A DNA stretch of 64,000 nt from Soonwooa sp032062245 (GCF_032062245.1 NZ_DAMBQF010000010.1:1-64000); one strand, 5' to 3'; counted from the first letter of the stretch, positions 36,387 to 46,283 are shown. Numbers and translations: made by a program. Notes: generated by a model from the letters alone, not told the origin.

Positions 36387-37751
36387 ATGGCTAGTGTTAA
36401 TTTTCAATTAAGATCAACTAAAATAAATGCTCCTTTCTCGGCACGTGTTCAGTTTTACGATTCAAATAAAATAAGTGAAGGCAATCCTTTGGGTTTGTCT
36501 TTTATTGATGGTGTTACTGAGATACTTGTTTTTTCAGAAAGCGAATTGGAATCCAATCCATTTATTAATGGTAAAAAATGGTGGACTAAGAATAAAAAAT
36601 ATAAAGGTTCGGATGCTGAAATATTAAGGAGAAAAAACCGAATATTAATTGAGCAAGATGATCTTCGAAAATTTATACTAAATAAGTTTGATAATGAAAG
36701 TGTAGATAATTTTGAACCTTCTAAGATTTGGCTAAAAAAAGTATTAAAAGAATATTACAATAAAAAGCAGAATCTTGACAATGGATATAATAATGAAGAT
36801 AATACTTCTATTATTTGGCATTTTAAAAACTATCTAAAAATTAAAGGTAGCAAATTAGCAGTAAGCACAAAAAAGAGACTTCTAAATATCGAGAATATTA
36901 TAAGTGATTTTCAAGCTTATCAATCACAAAAGAAAGGCTTTGATGTTATTTATAATTTAGAAGATGTTTCGCCATTATTTCAGTACGATTTAGAAGAATA
37001 TTTAAGAAACGAATGTCTTTATACTCACAATACTGTTGCAAAGGTTATAAAGGTCTTAAAAACGGTTTGTAACTATGCCGAAGACTCAGGCTTTACGTTA
37101 CATAAACAATATAGATTAGTTGAATTACCATACAAAGAGACTGATATTGTTTATTTGTCATTTGAAGAATTGCAGTTAATAAAAAATTGTAATAAAATCC
37201 CTAGCGATTTAGAAGATGCTAGAGACTGGCTTTACTTATCTTGCTTCATGGGTCAAAGAATTTCTGATTTTATGAGATTTAATAAAGATATGATTGTTGA
37301 GAAAGAAGGAAATTATACTATTGATTTTATTCAAGTAAAGACTGGTAAAAACATTTCATTAGTTCCACATCCCGAAGTTTTACAATACTTAAAAGATAAT
37401 GATTTTAATTTTCCTAAGCCGATTTCCGAGCAAAGGTATAATGAACAGATTAAAATAGTTTGTGAATTAGCAGGAATAACAAATGAAATTGAAGGTAGTT
37501 TGTTAACTGAAGTATCAAAAGGAGTTTGGAGAACTGTGCAAGGGAAATATCCAAAATATAAACTGATAGGAAGTCATATTGGTAGAGCTAGTTTCTCAAC
37601 TAATTTTTATGGATTAATGCCAACATCTTTGATAATGGGGGTAACGGCCCATTCTCAAGAGCGAACACTATTAGCATACCTATCTAAGAAGGATGATACT
37701 AGAAATGAACTGATAAGAAAATATTATAATGACATTAATATTAAAAAGTAG
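36387..37751 (+). CDS. tyrosine recombinase/integrase of the element
   Basis: A 454-residue phage-type integrase with an N-terminal arm-binding-like region, a SAM-like core-binding domain (about 125-240), and a catalytic domain. Catalytic residues: Arg in FMGQRISDFM (about 291), Lys in QVKTGKN, HxxR in GSHIGRASFSTNF (about 397-400), and a Tyr near 431 (ERTLLAYLSKK). The ATG at 36,387 is preferred over the TTG at 36,354 because the promoter -7 box lies between them. It drives integration at the flanking 20-bp site. Confidence 0.93.
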   Translation: MASVNFQLRSTKINAPFSARVQFYDSNKISEGNPLGLSFIDGVTEILVFSESELESNPFINGKKWWTKNKKYKGSDAEILRRKNRILIEQDDLRKFILNKFDNESVDNFEPSKIWLKKVLKEYYNKKQNLDNGYNNEDNTSIIWHFKNYLKIKGSKLAVSTKKRLLNIENIISDFQAYQSQKKGFDVIYNLEDVSPLFQYDLEEYLRNECLYTHNTVAKVIKVLKTVCNYAEDSGFTLHKQYRLVELPYKETDIVYLSFEELQLIKNCNKIPSDLEDARDWLYLSCFMGQRISDFMRFNKDMIVEKEGNYTIDFIQVKTGKNISLVPHPEVLQYLKDNDFNFPKPISEQRYNEQIKIVCELAGITNEIEGSLLTEVSKGVWRTVQGKYPKYKLIGSHIGRASFSTNFYGLMPTSLIMGVTAHSQERTLLAYLSKKDDTRNELIRKYYNDINIKK

Positions 37752-38092
37752 TTGGATTATTTAGATTTTTTAGATTGTTGATTGTAATTAATTGATTAAC
37801 AAGTGGTTATAAAATATAATAGATTAGATTTTCATTAAATTATCGTTAGATTTTAATATTTGTAGAATTCTGTTAATAAGTTTTGAAAATAACTTAAATT
37901 TATAATTACGCTTTGTAATGTATTGAAAAACAACAACTTGGGTTTTAAAAGTGTTTAATAAGAAACAAATTAGCCTTTATTTTGTGCAAAAAAAACTATT
38001 TCAAAGCAAAAATGATTTTTTCCTAAAAATAGTTTCATTAACTTTGAATCAATGATTTACATGAACCACTTGAAGTAATACTTGAAGTAAAT
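37752..38092 (+). other. non-coding spacer with element repeat copy 1
   Basis: No convincing gene is seen. The first 33 bases (TTGGATTATTTAGATT, then TTTTAGATTGTTGATTG) are nearly identical to the reverse complement of the right arm of the dyad repeat at 40,241-40,331 and start at the base after the integrase stop. Further on there is a direct repeat ACTTGAAGTAA at about 38,068-38,090. Confidence 0.55.
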
Positions 38093-38183
38093 AAAAAACC
38101 ACCAAGGTTTTCCATGATGGCTTAATGACAATATTTGTCACGTTCTATTGCTGGCAGGCTATATTAAGAACTTGACAAATATA
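38093..38183 (-). ncRNA. candidate small RNA of the element
   Basis: On the - strand a consensus -7 box TATATTTG (38,183-38,176) is followed about 80 nt later by a hairpin (CCATCATGG / CCTTGGTGG) and a run of six T at 38,098-38,093. The transcript would also hold GACAAATATTGTC, a small stem. There is no ORF. It would run antisense to the leader of the HTH gene that starts at 38,244. Predicted from signals only. Confidence 0.35.
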
Positions 38184-38243
38184 ACAAAAAAGTCAATAAC
38201 GGAATCCTTAGGTGATAATATTAACATTTTAATTTTATAACCA

Positions 38244-38507
38244 ATGGATAATCCTTTCGCTGAAATTCTAGAAAGACTAAGTAAGCAAGAGCAACAACAG
38301 TCGGAAATCCTTTCACTCTTAAAGGAAGCAAAACCCCAAAAAAAATTATTAACGAAGCATGAATATGCTAAAGCCGTAAAGAAGTCTATTACTACAATCG
38401 ACAGATGGGTATCAAGTGGCAAGCTAACGCCAACCATTATTGCGGGATGTCGATATTTCGAAGATCCTAATGCTGGTTCGGGTGGTATGGTCATATCTCG
38501 AAATTAA
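38244..38507 (+). CDS. small HTH protein, excisionase-like
   Basis: An 87-residue protein: an N-terminal coiled stretch (LERLSKQEQQQSEILSLLKE) followed by a MerR/excisionase-like HTH, LLTKHEYAKAVKKSITTIDR and WVSSGKLTPTIIAG, with a wing ending CRYFEDP. Position next to the integrase and size suggest a recombination directionality factor or a small regulator. The family match is by fold pattern only. Confidence 0.72.
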   Translation: MDNPFAEILERLSKQEQQQSEILSLLKEAKPQKKLLTKHEYAKAVKKSITTIDRWVSSGKLTPTIIAGCRYFEDPNAGSGGMVISRN

Positions 38508-38544
38508 AAGCATTGATCAGTTATTGAAATTAACATCTATACTG

Positions 38545-38775
38545 ATGAAAGTTTCTAGTAATGGTCAAATTGCAAGAATTTTTGATTCTCTAAAGCAACG
38601 ACCTAAAACGATGCTACAAGTAGCAAGAGAGACCAATATCGAACGTGCAAACGTGTGTCGATACATTGACAAATTTCGGAAAGCTAAAAAAGTACAGTTA
38701 GTAAGAAAAGGTATTTGTCCAATTAGTAAAGCTAGAGCAGGGTTCTATACAACTGACTCAAATCTTTTCACGTAA
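38545..38775 (+). CDS. small winged-HTH protein
   Basis: About 76 residues from ATG 38,545 (MKVSSNGQIARIFDSLKQRP). An HTH/winged-helix pattern is clear in LKQRPKTMLQVARETNIERA and NVCRYIDKFRKAKKVQLVRK. A longer reading from 38,440 would overlap the preceding gene by 68 nt and is less likely. It is a probable DNA-binding regulator of the element. Start uncertain. Confidence 0.65.
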   Translation: MKVSSNGQIARIFDSLKQRPKTMLQVARETNIERANVCRYIDKFRKAKKVQLVRKGICPISKARAGFYTTDSNLFT

Positions 38776-38781
38776 ATACAT

Positions 38782-38810
38782 AAAAAAACCCGTAGCAATA
38801 GACTATCGGG
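38782..38810 (-). terminator. hairpin with T-run on the - strand
   Basis: CCCG-TAG / CTA-CGGG arms with one bulge; the A-run at 38,782-38,788 becomes a T-run on the - strand. It may end a leftward transcript or act as a weak barrier after the small HTH gene. Confidence 0.5.
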
Positions 38811-38866
38811 CAGGAATTTAAACGCAGTGTAAAGATACAATTTCTTTACCAAATAAAATAATATTC

Positions 38867-40249
38867 ATGGTAAAATTACCAATCGTAAATGAAATAAAAG
38901 AGGATTTTGCAAGCAGTTCTATAACTGGTGCTGCCTTGGATTCTTTTTTTAGTGAAGCTTTTCCAATTCAGGTGCTGCCAAATAAAATGCAGTTGCATAT
39001 CGACGAATTAAACACTGTTCTGGGTTATCCTAAAGACTTTGTTGCTGGCGCATTCCTTTACGCCTTATCAATAGCAATAGGAAATACTAGAGTACTTAGT
39101 TTTAACCATAAGAAAGCTAAGGCTAATATTTTTCTTATCGTTGTCGGTCGCCCAGGCATTTACAAGTCTAGTCCATTTAATATGGCGTTAAAACAAATTC
39201 GAAAAATCGAGCATAATCTTGAGAAGGATTATAAAAGAGAGTTGGCATTTTATGAAGCCGAACACGCAAAGCCGATTAAGGAAAGAGATGAAAGCATTAA
39301 AAAACCCGAACAGATTAACTATATTTTGGATGACTTTACAGCCGAAGCATTGGCAAAAGAATTAACAGTTAATCAAAGAGGGATTGGCGTTTTTTCGGAT
39401 GAGATTCTTGGTTGGATTCTCAACATGAATAAATATAGTGGAGGTAGTAGCGAGGAAATGTATTTATCACTTTTTAATGGATTCCCTTATAAAGTTACAA
39501 GGTCTAGTAAAGAGCAGTTAACAATAAGAAATCCTTTCTTGAGTATTGGGGGAACTATTCAACCCGAGAAAATGAAAAAGGAGTTCAAGGGTAAAGAAGG
39601 GAACGGGTTTACCGATAGAGTTTTATTTATTTTTCCAAAAGGATTGAAGTCGCCTAAATGGGACTTTAGCGGAGCAACGATAACGAACAAAGATTATTTT
39701 GATAATATTATTATTGACTTATTCAGTAAGTTAGATTTTGACCAAAACGAATATGGGGAACGTATTCCAAAAAGTGTTGTCCCCAACGAAAAAGCGAGCA
39801 AAATTTTGATTCAATGGCAAAATAGTTTTGCAGCCAAAAACGATGAAGAATCAGAAGCTACACAGTCGATAGGGGCAAAAATAGAGCATTATCTTTTAAG
39901 GTTTAACTTGATACTTCATGTACTTTATTGGATTACTGGAGAAGAAGAAAACGAATTTATTTCAAGCGAAAGAACCGCTGAAAATTCGATAATTCTCGCA
40001 GAATATTTTTTTAATCAAGCATTGGATGTTCGTAATTACATCTACTCAAATGATTCTATTTTGTCAGGATACAATGAACAACAAATTAAGTTTTATACCG
40101 AGTTACCCGAATCCTTTACAACCGCAACAGCAAAACAAATAGCTACATCATTACAGATTCCGATTTCTACAATGAGCCTTTGGATAAAAGACAGCAGGCT
40201 ATACAAGTGCGTGAAACATGGAAATTACACTAAAAAATCTTTGGATTAG
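38867..40249 (+). CDS. DUF3987 domain P-loop protein (replication-associated)
   Basis: A 460-residue protein with a DUF3987 core. A P-loop-like VVGRPGIYKSSPFN lies at about 91-104, the Walker B-like GVFSDEILGW at about 173-182, and the conserved GGTIQPEKM and GFTDRVLFIFP blocks after it. The C-terminal 50 residues look like an HTH (TATAKQIATSLQIPISTMSL). DUF3987 proteins occur in phages, satellites and mobilisable elements beside primase-like genes and are presumed to act in replication initiation. It is followed by repeat copy 2, which includes its stop codon. Confidence 0.85.
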   Translation: MVKLPIVNEIKEDFASSSITGAALDSFFSEAFPIQVLPNKMQLHIDELNTVLGYPKDFVAGAFLYALSIAIGNTRVLSFNHKKAKANIFLIVVGRPGIYKSSPFNMALKQIRKIEHNLEKDYKRELAFYEAEHAKPIKERDESIKKPEQINYILDDFTAEALAKELTVNQRGIGVFSDEILGWILNMNKYSGGSSEEMYLSLFNGFPYKVTRSSKEQLTIRNPFLSIGGTIQPEKMKKEFKGKEGNGFTDRVLFIFPKGLKSPKWDFSGATITNKDYFDNIIIDLFSKLDFDQNEYGERIPKSVVPNEKASKILIQWQNSFAAKNDEESEATQSIGAKIEHYLLRFNLILHVLYWITGEEENEFISSERTAENSIILAEYFFNQALDVRNYIYSNDSILSGYNEQQIKFYTELPESFTTATAKQIATSLQIPISTMSLWIKDSRLYKCVKHGNYTKKSLD

Positions 40250-40331
40250 ATTCTTTAGATTTTGATATATTTTTAAAGTGCTGATTATCAATATTTTAAA
40301 AGCAATAATCTAAAAAATCCAAATAATCCAA
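40241..40331. repeat. element dyad repeat, copy 2
   Basis: A 91-bp imperfect inverted repeat from TTGGATTAGATTC to AATAATCCAA, centred on TGATTATCA. Related copies lie at 37,752-37,784 (half) and 51,256-51,341. It starts within the last three codons of the DUF3987 gene. It may be a terminator, an operator or a replication site. Confidence 0.65.
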
Positions 40332-40347
40332 TTATATCAAAAATACA

Positions 40348-41439
40348 ATGGAAGTTAAATTTTTGAGAAATAGACGTCAGATTGCGCCACTTTGTCCATG
40401 CGGAGAATCTAACAGAAGTGGGAAGTTTAGTCCAATTGATGAAGCCGACCCAACAAAAGGTTATTGTCATAAGTGTAATAAGTCTTTTTACCATAATTCA
40501 GAAAAAGTAGAATTTAAAAATGATATTGTAATTCCTGACAAGCCAATAACATTTCATTCGCCAAAATTGTTGAGCAATTCAAAGTTGATTAAAAGCGATT
40601 GCTTGAGAGATTTTTTACATGGTGTATTTGAGAAATCGGAAGTAGATAAAGCGTTTGATTTGTACCATATCGGAGGCATAAAAGAGCGCAAAGACTGGAC
40701 TGTGTTTTGGCAGGTCGATAATGATTCAAATATCAGATATGGAAAAGCAATGTTGTATAATTCTGATAACGGAAAACGTGTTAAGGATAACTTTAGTGTC
40801 GTTAGTACGGTGCATAGCATTCTTAAAATAAAAGATTGTAACTATAAGCAATGTCTTTTCGGACTTCATTTAGTTAATGACAATACTAAGCCTATTGCGA
40901 TAGTCGAAAGCGAGAAAACAGCTTTAATAATGTCTTTGGTAGATGATACTTACTTATGGCTTGCAACTGGTGGTTATGGTGGTTTTAATTATGAAATTCT
41001 AGAGCCAATCAAAAGTAAAAATATTACCGCTTTCCCCGATGTTGGGGAGACTGGATGGAATGATATAGCTAGTCGCTTAAATACATTCGGATTCTCAATA
41101 ACAGTAAATAAAATCTTAGAGTCTGGAATTTACCCCAAAGGCTATGACCTTGCGGATGTTGTTTTGGAGCAATTACAGTTTGAAAAATCCAAAATTAAGA
41201 AAAAGGAATATCAATCATTAACCAAGGAGGAACGCTTGAAAATAGGTTTAAAAATATTCAACATAGAGGACTTGCAAAAGCTATCCAAAAGAATCGCTTC
41301 AAACTGGACTGACTATCGAGAAATCATAAAAAAATTAATCAGCGAAGGAATGACCCAAGACGATGCGGAGGATATTCTCGACATCATGTGCATTCGGAAT
41401 GTGCTACAAGTAGGAGATTTCGCCTATAAAACTAACTAA
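40348..41439 (+). CDS. zinc-ribbon/Toprim primase-like protein (DUF6371-type)
   Basis: A 363-residue protein with an N-terminal zinc ribbon (Cys16, Cys18, Cys40, Cys43: LCPCGESNR and GYCHKCNKS) and a Toprim-like domain (IAIVESEKTALIMSL about 183-197; ITAFPDVGE about 225-233). This is the layout of primase-related proteins in Bacteroidota mobile elements, often paired with DUF3987. No catalytic polymerase (AEP) domain was recognised. It presumably supplies priming for element replication. Confidence 0.8.
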   Translation: MEVKFLRNRRQIAPLCPCGESNRSGKFSPIDEADPTKGYCHKCNKSFYHNSEKVEFKNDIVIPDKPITFHSPKLLSNSKLIKSDCLRDFLHGVFEKSEVDKAFDLYHIGGIKERKDWTVFWQVDNDSNIRYGKAMLYNSDNGKRVKDNFSVVSTVHSILKIKDCNYKQCLFGLHLVNDNTKPIAIVESEKTALIMSLVDDTYLWLATGGYGGFNYEILEPIKSKNITAFPDVGETGWNDIASRLNTFGFSITVNKILESGIYPKGYDLADVVLEQLQFEKSKIKKKEYQSLTKEERLKIGLKIFNIEDLQKLSKRIASNWTDYREIIKKLISEGMTQDDAEDILDIMCIRNVLQVGDFAYKTN

Positions 41440-41450
41440 TAAAAAAAGTA

Positions 41451-41711
41451 ATGACACACAACGAAATTATTGAAAGCGTAGTAAATGAAATACTATACAA
41501 AGTTGTAAACGAACCAGTTTTTAGAAAAATGCTAATAATAGAACTTACAGAAGTTGAATTGGCAGAATTGACATTGTACCTAGAAGGGGAATGCAATTTA
41601 ACGAAAAAAACAAACGATAGGATAAATAAAATTTCGAGAAAATTTCTCAATGAAATAGATCCAAACTTTTTAATCCAACTAGAAAAAATTAATAACCTAA
41701 AAAATAAATAA
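41451..41711 (+). CDS. 86-residue protein before the tape-measure gene
   Basis: A small acidic helical protein (MTHNEIIESVVNEILYKVVN ...) with no recognised family. Its stop overlaps the ATG of the tape-measure gene (TAATG), so the two are translationally coupled. The position just before a tape-measure gene is where tail phages keep their tail-assembly chaperones, which makes a chaperone role worth testing; there is no sequence evidence for it and no frameshift signal was noticed. Confidence 0.68.
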   Translation: MTHNEIIESVVNEILYKVVNEPVFRKMLIIELTEVELAELTLYLEGECNLTKKTNDRINKISRKFLNEIDPNFLIQLEKINNLKNK

Positions 41712-44700
41712 TGAGCGATTTAAAATTTATCATAAGTGCAGATGCTTCTCAACTAAAAAAAGAATTAGAAATAGCAAGAAGAGAAATACTAGGATTGAAT
41801 AACTCAATAGCCGGTGAAACTAATAAGATTGACAACTCGTTTAAAAGCTTAGCTACTGGAGTTACAGCCTATTTCTCGGGACAAGCACTATTAGGCTTCA
41901 CACAACAATTAATCAATGTTCGTGGAGAGTTCCAAAAGACTGAAATAGCATTTGAAACAATGTTAGGAAATGCGGATCAAGCTAAAGAGTTGATGGGGCA
42001 AATGGTAGATTTAGCAGCTAAAACTCCTTTCTCTTTACAAGATGTTTCCAATGGTGCCAAACAATTATTAGCATTCCAAGTACCAGCAAATGAAGTTGTA
42101 GATACACTTACTCGTATGGGTAATATTGCAGCAGGTTTATCGGTTCCGTTATCTCGTATTAATTTAGTTTATGGTCAAGTAAAGGCTAAAGGTAAATTAA
42201 TGGGTGATGACTTGCGCCAATTTACCGAAGCAGGAATACCGATGGTCGCTGAATTAGCTAAAAAATTTGGTACTTCTACAGCTGCAATTACTGAAATGGT
42301 TTCGGCTGGTAAAATAGGCTTCAACGATGTTAAAGAAGTATTATTTAGCCTTACAAATGAGGGTGGAATGTTCTTTAATTTAATGGAAAAGCAATCAGCT
42401 TCATTAAGTGGAAAAATATCCAATTTAGGCGATGCTTTTGACCAAATGCTTAACAAAATTGGAGAAGGCAATGAAAGTATTTTAGCCGATGGAATTGATG
42501 GATTAGCATACTTAGTAGAACATTATGAAGATGTAGTAGATATTCTTACTGTTTTAGTTGCTACCTATGGAAGTTATAGAGCGGCATTGATAGCTACCGC
42601 AGCAATTCAGAAGCTTTCTGTAATGGCTGGTAATATTCAAGCATTCATTCAATTAGCATCTTCAATTCGTAGTGCAAAAGATGCACAGCTTTTATTTAAT
42701 ATGGCTACTTCTGCAAATCCATTAGGAGCATTAGCAGCAGTAATTGGCTTGGTTGTATCTGCATACTCTGTTTATGGTGATGAAATAGACAAAGCTTTAG
42801 GAATTACTAATGATTTTATCCTTGCTAGAGAACGTTATGAAAAAGCAGTTAAAAATGAACTTCAAACCGCAGGAAAAGAAATATCATCTTTAAATACTTT
42901 ATATCAGAAAGCTACAAATCACAAAGTAGCAATAAATGAGCGTAAAGCAGCAGCCGAACAAATGCAAAAGCTTTATCCTTCTTACCTAGGTAATTTAACT
43001 ACCGAAGCTATCACAGCAGGAAAGGCAGCAACACAGTATTTAGCCATCAAAGAAGCTATAGTAGCTGCTAGTAAAGCGAGAGCAGCACAAGGCATTTTGG
43101 ATGAACGAAATACCGAACGTTTAGAGTGGGATGAAGATTGGAGAAAAAAGTACAAGAACTCTATCCTTAGAATGCAAGAAGCAAAAAAGGAAGGTTTTAA
43201 AATAGCAGTTGACCACGAAAAAACATATCAACAAAAGTTAATTGATGAGCGTAAAAAATTCAATGCAGATAACGCAAAGGCAGATGAGTTTTACACTAAT
43301 ACAATTGAATACAATAATAAAAAGGCTGACAAATTATTAAAAGACCGAGAAGCACAACAACAAAAAACCGTAGAACAAGCATCGGGAGATACTGACAAGG
43401 ATAAAAAGAAAAAAGAAAAACACGAAAGGGAGTTAGCAGAAGTTTATTCTAAAGGTAGTATTGCAGAACTTCAACAACGTATTGAACTTTGGAATGAAGC
43501 TTTAGAGAAAGCAGGAAAAGGCGATGAAGTTGATGTATTATCTAAAAACAAATTTGGTGATACTGTAAAAACTGGTAAAAAGGTTAGTATTTCCACAGCA
43601 CAAGACGAATTATCAAAACTTGAAGAAGCTAAGCGTAACAGAGAAAAAGAAGTCTTAAAGCAGTCTTTTGATGAACAAATGACCGAGATAAAAAGACAAA
43701 TCGAGGTTAGGGATAAGTTACTAAAAGAAGGTTACTCAAAAGATACGGTTGATGGTATATTTCCCGAAGTTAAAGATTCAAGTTTTGAACAATATTTAAT
43801 CAGAAGTACAGAATTAATTAAAAATTTGTTTGCAGCTGGAAAAGGCACACCTGAATTAGCGCAAAATCTAGCTTTAGTATCTGAGGAACTTAATAAATGG
43901 AAAGGCAACGATACTTATGTTGATCAAGTAACAAAAAAAATTGAAGAATTAAAATCTCAATTCAAAGGTTCAGAATTGATTTCAGAACTTGAAAAGTATC
44001 AAGGCGAAAATCTAGCAAATGAGACAGAGGTTAATCTTAATGCTAAAAATGCCGCAGTCAAAAAAGCGATTGAGGAAGAAATAAAAAGCTACCAAGATTT
44101 ATACAAACAGATTTTAGAGGAACAAAAAACCTTTGAAGAAAAAAGCGCAGAAATAGCAAAGCAGTACAATGAAATTAAAAAAACTGATGCTTACAAAAAC
44201 GCCTCTGAATCTGACAAAAAGAAAATAGATGACCAATATTCTAAAATGGCTACTGATGCATTCTTAGAACATCTTCAAAATTCTGATTCATGGATTAGAA
44301 TGTTTTCCGAAATGGAATCTGTTGCAATTTCAGAGTTGACAACTTTTAGAAATGTTCTTGTAACCAAACTAAAAGAAGCAAAAACCGAAGCTGAAAAAAT
44401 TAAGATTGGTGAGTTCATCAAAAAAATTGATGAAGAAATAAAAGGAAGAGACCCATTTACATCATTAAAAAATTCTTTTCAGGATCTAATCAATAAAATT
44501 AAAGAGGGAACCGTAACCGCTGCCGACTTCTTAGCAGTTCTAAAAGATTTGGATGGTGTAAAATCGTTGGTTAATGGCTTTGTAGATTCTTTTCAGCAGA
44601 TGGCTGATGCGATAGGGTTGAACATTGATACATCGGGATTCAAAGAAACTCTAAACGGAATTATTGACGGTGTATCGGGTATTGGGCAGGCGGTTAGTGG

Positions 44701-45667
44701 ATTCTTATCAGGTAATCCAATTGGTATGGTTCAAGGTATTGTTAAAGCCATTGGCGCAATAGGTGGACTATTCAACAAGGATAAGAAAAAAGAGCGTGAT
44801 ATTAAGCGTCAAACCGTAGCACTCAAGGAACTTGAAACCGCCTACAATAACTTAGCATTCGCAGCAGAAAAAGCTTTAGGTTCTCAAAAGTATAGCAGCC
44901 AAGTCGATGTTATCAAAAATCTAGAGCAACAAAAAGCAGCGTTGCAAGGAATGATCAATACCGAAAGTAGCAAGAAAAAATCTGATTCGGGGAAAATTCA
45001 AGAATGGCAAGGACAAATCCAATCTATTAATCAAAGCATTAAAAACATCAAAGAAAGTATCATTAAAGATGCTCTTCAAACTGATGCTAAGGAATTATCC
45101 GACCAGTTAGCTGATGCTTTAGTGTCTGCATTCGAGAAAGGAGAAGATGCTGCCAAAGCACTTGATAAAGTGTCAAATGATATGTTTAAGAACATGATTA
45201 AGAACGCACTTAAATTAAGAATGCAAGATGATCTACAAAAGATTCTAGACCAGATATTGAGTGAATCAGGATTTGACAACAACGGAAACGGATCATTTAA
45301 CCCATTATCTCCTGATAGAATGAATTACTTTAAGGACTTAATTAGTCAGGTAGGATTGAGCCAACAAGGATTCCTTGAATCTTTAGGTAGCTTATACGGA
45401 GACTTGAACGCTTCAACCTTAGAGGGTGCTATAAAAGGAGTAACAGAAGAGACAGCTTCTGTAATAGCTGGTCAAATGAACGCCCTTAGAATTATTCAGG
45501 CTGAAATGTTTGAAATAGCTAAAGACAACATGATTGTTTTTCGTGACCAATTAATACAATTAACAAAGATAGAATATAACACTTCGCATCTATTCCAAAT
45601 TAGACATGATATTTCAGAGATGAACTCTAAAATGAAAGATGGAGGATTAAGAGCATCGGGATTGTAG
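41711..45667 (+). CDS. phage tail tape-measure protein
   Basis: A 1318-residue protein. The N-terminal third contains the tape-measure domain: FQKTEIAFETMLGNADQAKE, LAAKTPFSLQDVSNGAKQLL, GDDLRQFTEAGIPMVAELAK and EVLFSLTNEGGMFFNLMEKQ (about 75-245). Hydrophobic helices (about 270-350) are followed by a long charged coiled-coil region (about 480-950), a Gly-rich hydrophobic patch (GQAVSGFLSGNPIGMVQGIV, about 995-1015), and a C-terminal region for tail assembly. Such proteins set phage tail length, at about 1.5 angstrom per residue, so this one would match a tail near 200 nm. The ORF is intact, yet no other tail structural gene is recognised. Confidence 0.92.
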   Translation: MSDLKFIISADASQLKKELEIARREILGLNNSIAGETNKIDNSFKSLATGVTAYFSGQALLGFTQQLINVRGEFQKTEIAFETMLGNADQAKELMGQMVDLAAKTPFSLQDVSNGAKQLLAFQVPANEVVDTLTRMGNIAAGLSVPLSRINLVYGQVKAKGKLMGDDLRQFTEAGIPMVAELAKKFGTSTAAITEMVSAGKIGFNDVKEVLFSLTNEGGMFFNLMEKQSASLSGKISNLGDAFDQMLNKIGEGNESILADGIDGLAYLVEHYEDVVDILTVLVATYGSYRAALIATAAIQKLSVMAGNIQAFIQLASSIRSAKDAQLLFNMATSANPLGALAAVIGLVVSAYSVYGDEIDKALGITNDFILARERYEKAVKNELQTAGKEISSLNTLYQKATNHKVAINERKAAAEQMQKLYPSYLGNLTTEAITAGKAATQYLAIKEAIVAASKARAAQGILDERNTERLEWDEDWRKKYKNSILRMQEAKKEGFKIAVDHEKTYQQKLIDERKKFNADNAKADEFYTNTIEYNNKKADKLLKDREAQQQKTVEQASGDTDKDKKKKEKHERELAEVYSKGSIAELQQRIELWNEALEKAGKGDEVDVLSKNKFGDTVKTGKKVSISTAQDELSKLEEAKRNREKEVLKQSFDEQMTEIKRQIEVRDKLLKEGYSKDTVDGIFPEVKDSSFEQYLIRSTELIKNLFAAGKGTPELAQNLALVSEELNKWKGNDTYVDQVTKKIEELKSQFKGSELISELEKYQGENLANETEVNLNAKNAAVKKAIEEEIKSYQDLYKQILEEQKTFEEKSAEIAKQYNEIKKTDAYKNASESDKKKIDDQYSKMATDAFLEHLQNSDSWIRMFSEMESVAISELTTFRNVLVTKLKEAKTEAEKIKIGEFIKKIDEEIKGRDPFTSLKNSFQDLINKIKEGTVTAADFLAVLKDLDGVKSLVNGFVDSFQQMADAIGLNIDTSGFKETLNGIIDGVSGIGQAVSGFLSGNPIGMVQGIVKAIGAIGGLFNKDKKKERDIKRQTVALKELETAYNNLAFAAEKALGSQKYSSQVDVIKNLEQQKAALQGMINTESSKKKSDSGKIQEWQGQIQSINQSIKNIKESIIKDALQTDAKELSDQLADALVSAFEKGEDAAKALDKVSNDMFKNMIKNALKLRMQDDLQKILDQILSESGFDNNGNGSFNPLSPDRMNYFKDLISQVGLSQQGFLESLGSLYGDLNASTLEGAIKGVTEETASVIAGQMNALRIIQAEMFEIAKDNMIVFRDQLIQLTKIEYNTSHLFQIRHDISEMNSKMKDGGLRASGL

Positions 45668-45693
45668 AAAATTAATCACTAATAATTTAGGTA

Positions 45694-46257
45694 ATGGGCA
45701 GAAAACCAACATACCCACAGACAATAAACGAATTGTATCGAATAAGTATCACTACTTTTAAAAAGAATGGTTATTTAACGCCTGATAGCTTAGATAAAGG
45801 CACAATAACAATTTTAAGTAATAAGATACCATTTGTTGTAAAAACGTCTGATTTTGATAGCTATTTAAAATTAGGTAATAACACCTATATTAAATTAATT
45901 TCAAAAGTACCAAATCTAGGCATCGGGTTAATGTGGTTTTTTGTCTGCCCTATGTCGGGAAGATTATGCAGAAAGTTATACTTGTATAATGGTGCATTCG
46001 TTGGGATATCAGTGATTCCGTACAATTACGAGCAACAAAATTATAGTCGTACTAATCGAAATTTGGACAAGGTTTTTAAAGTCACTTTCCAAGATGCACC
46101 CGAAGAAAAAATTTTTGCAAAGTATTTTAGGACTACTTATTCAGGAAAACCAACTAAAAGATTTCAGCAAATTTTATCACAACAAAAAAAAATAGATAAA
46201 ATTTCAGAAGACAATCTTTATAGATATGTTTCTGATTATTTGAAACTTACAAAGTAA
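45694..46257 (+). CDS. unknown protein after the tape-measure gene
   Basis: A 187-residue basic protein. The stretch FVCPMSGRLCRKLYLYNGAF resembles a zinc-ribbon-like pattern (CP..GR..RKLYL) seen in small mobile-element proteins, but the second Cys pair is missing (GISVIPYNYEQQNY stands there). It may be a degenerate zinc ribbon. It follows the tape-measure gene by 26 nt on the same strand. Function is unknown. Confidence 0.7.
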   Translation: MGRKPTYPQTINELYRISITTFKKNGYLTPDSLDKGTITILSNKIPFVVKTSDFDSYLKLGNNTYIKLISKVPNLGIGLMWFFVCPMSGRLCRKLYLYNGAFVGISVIPYNYEQQNYSRTNRNLDKVFKVTFQDAPEEKIFAKYFRTTYSGKPTKRFQQILSQQKKIDKISEDNLYRYVSDYLKLTK

Positions 46258-46283
46258 AATCAATTAACAATAAATTTTAAACA

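Noticed and set aside
41711..45667. Tape-measure gene as proof of a full prophage
   Set aside because: No capsid, portal, protease, terminase, tail tube, baseplate, holin or endolysin pattern was found in any frame between 36.2 and 51.5 kb.
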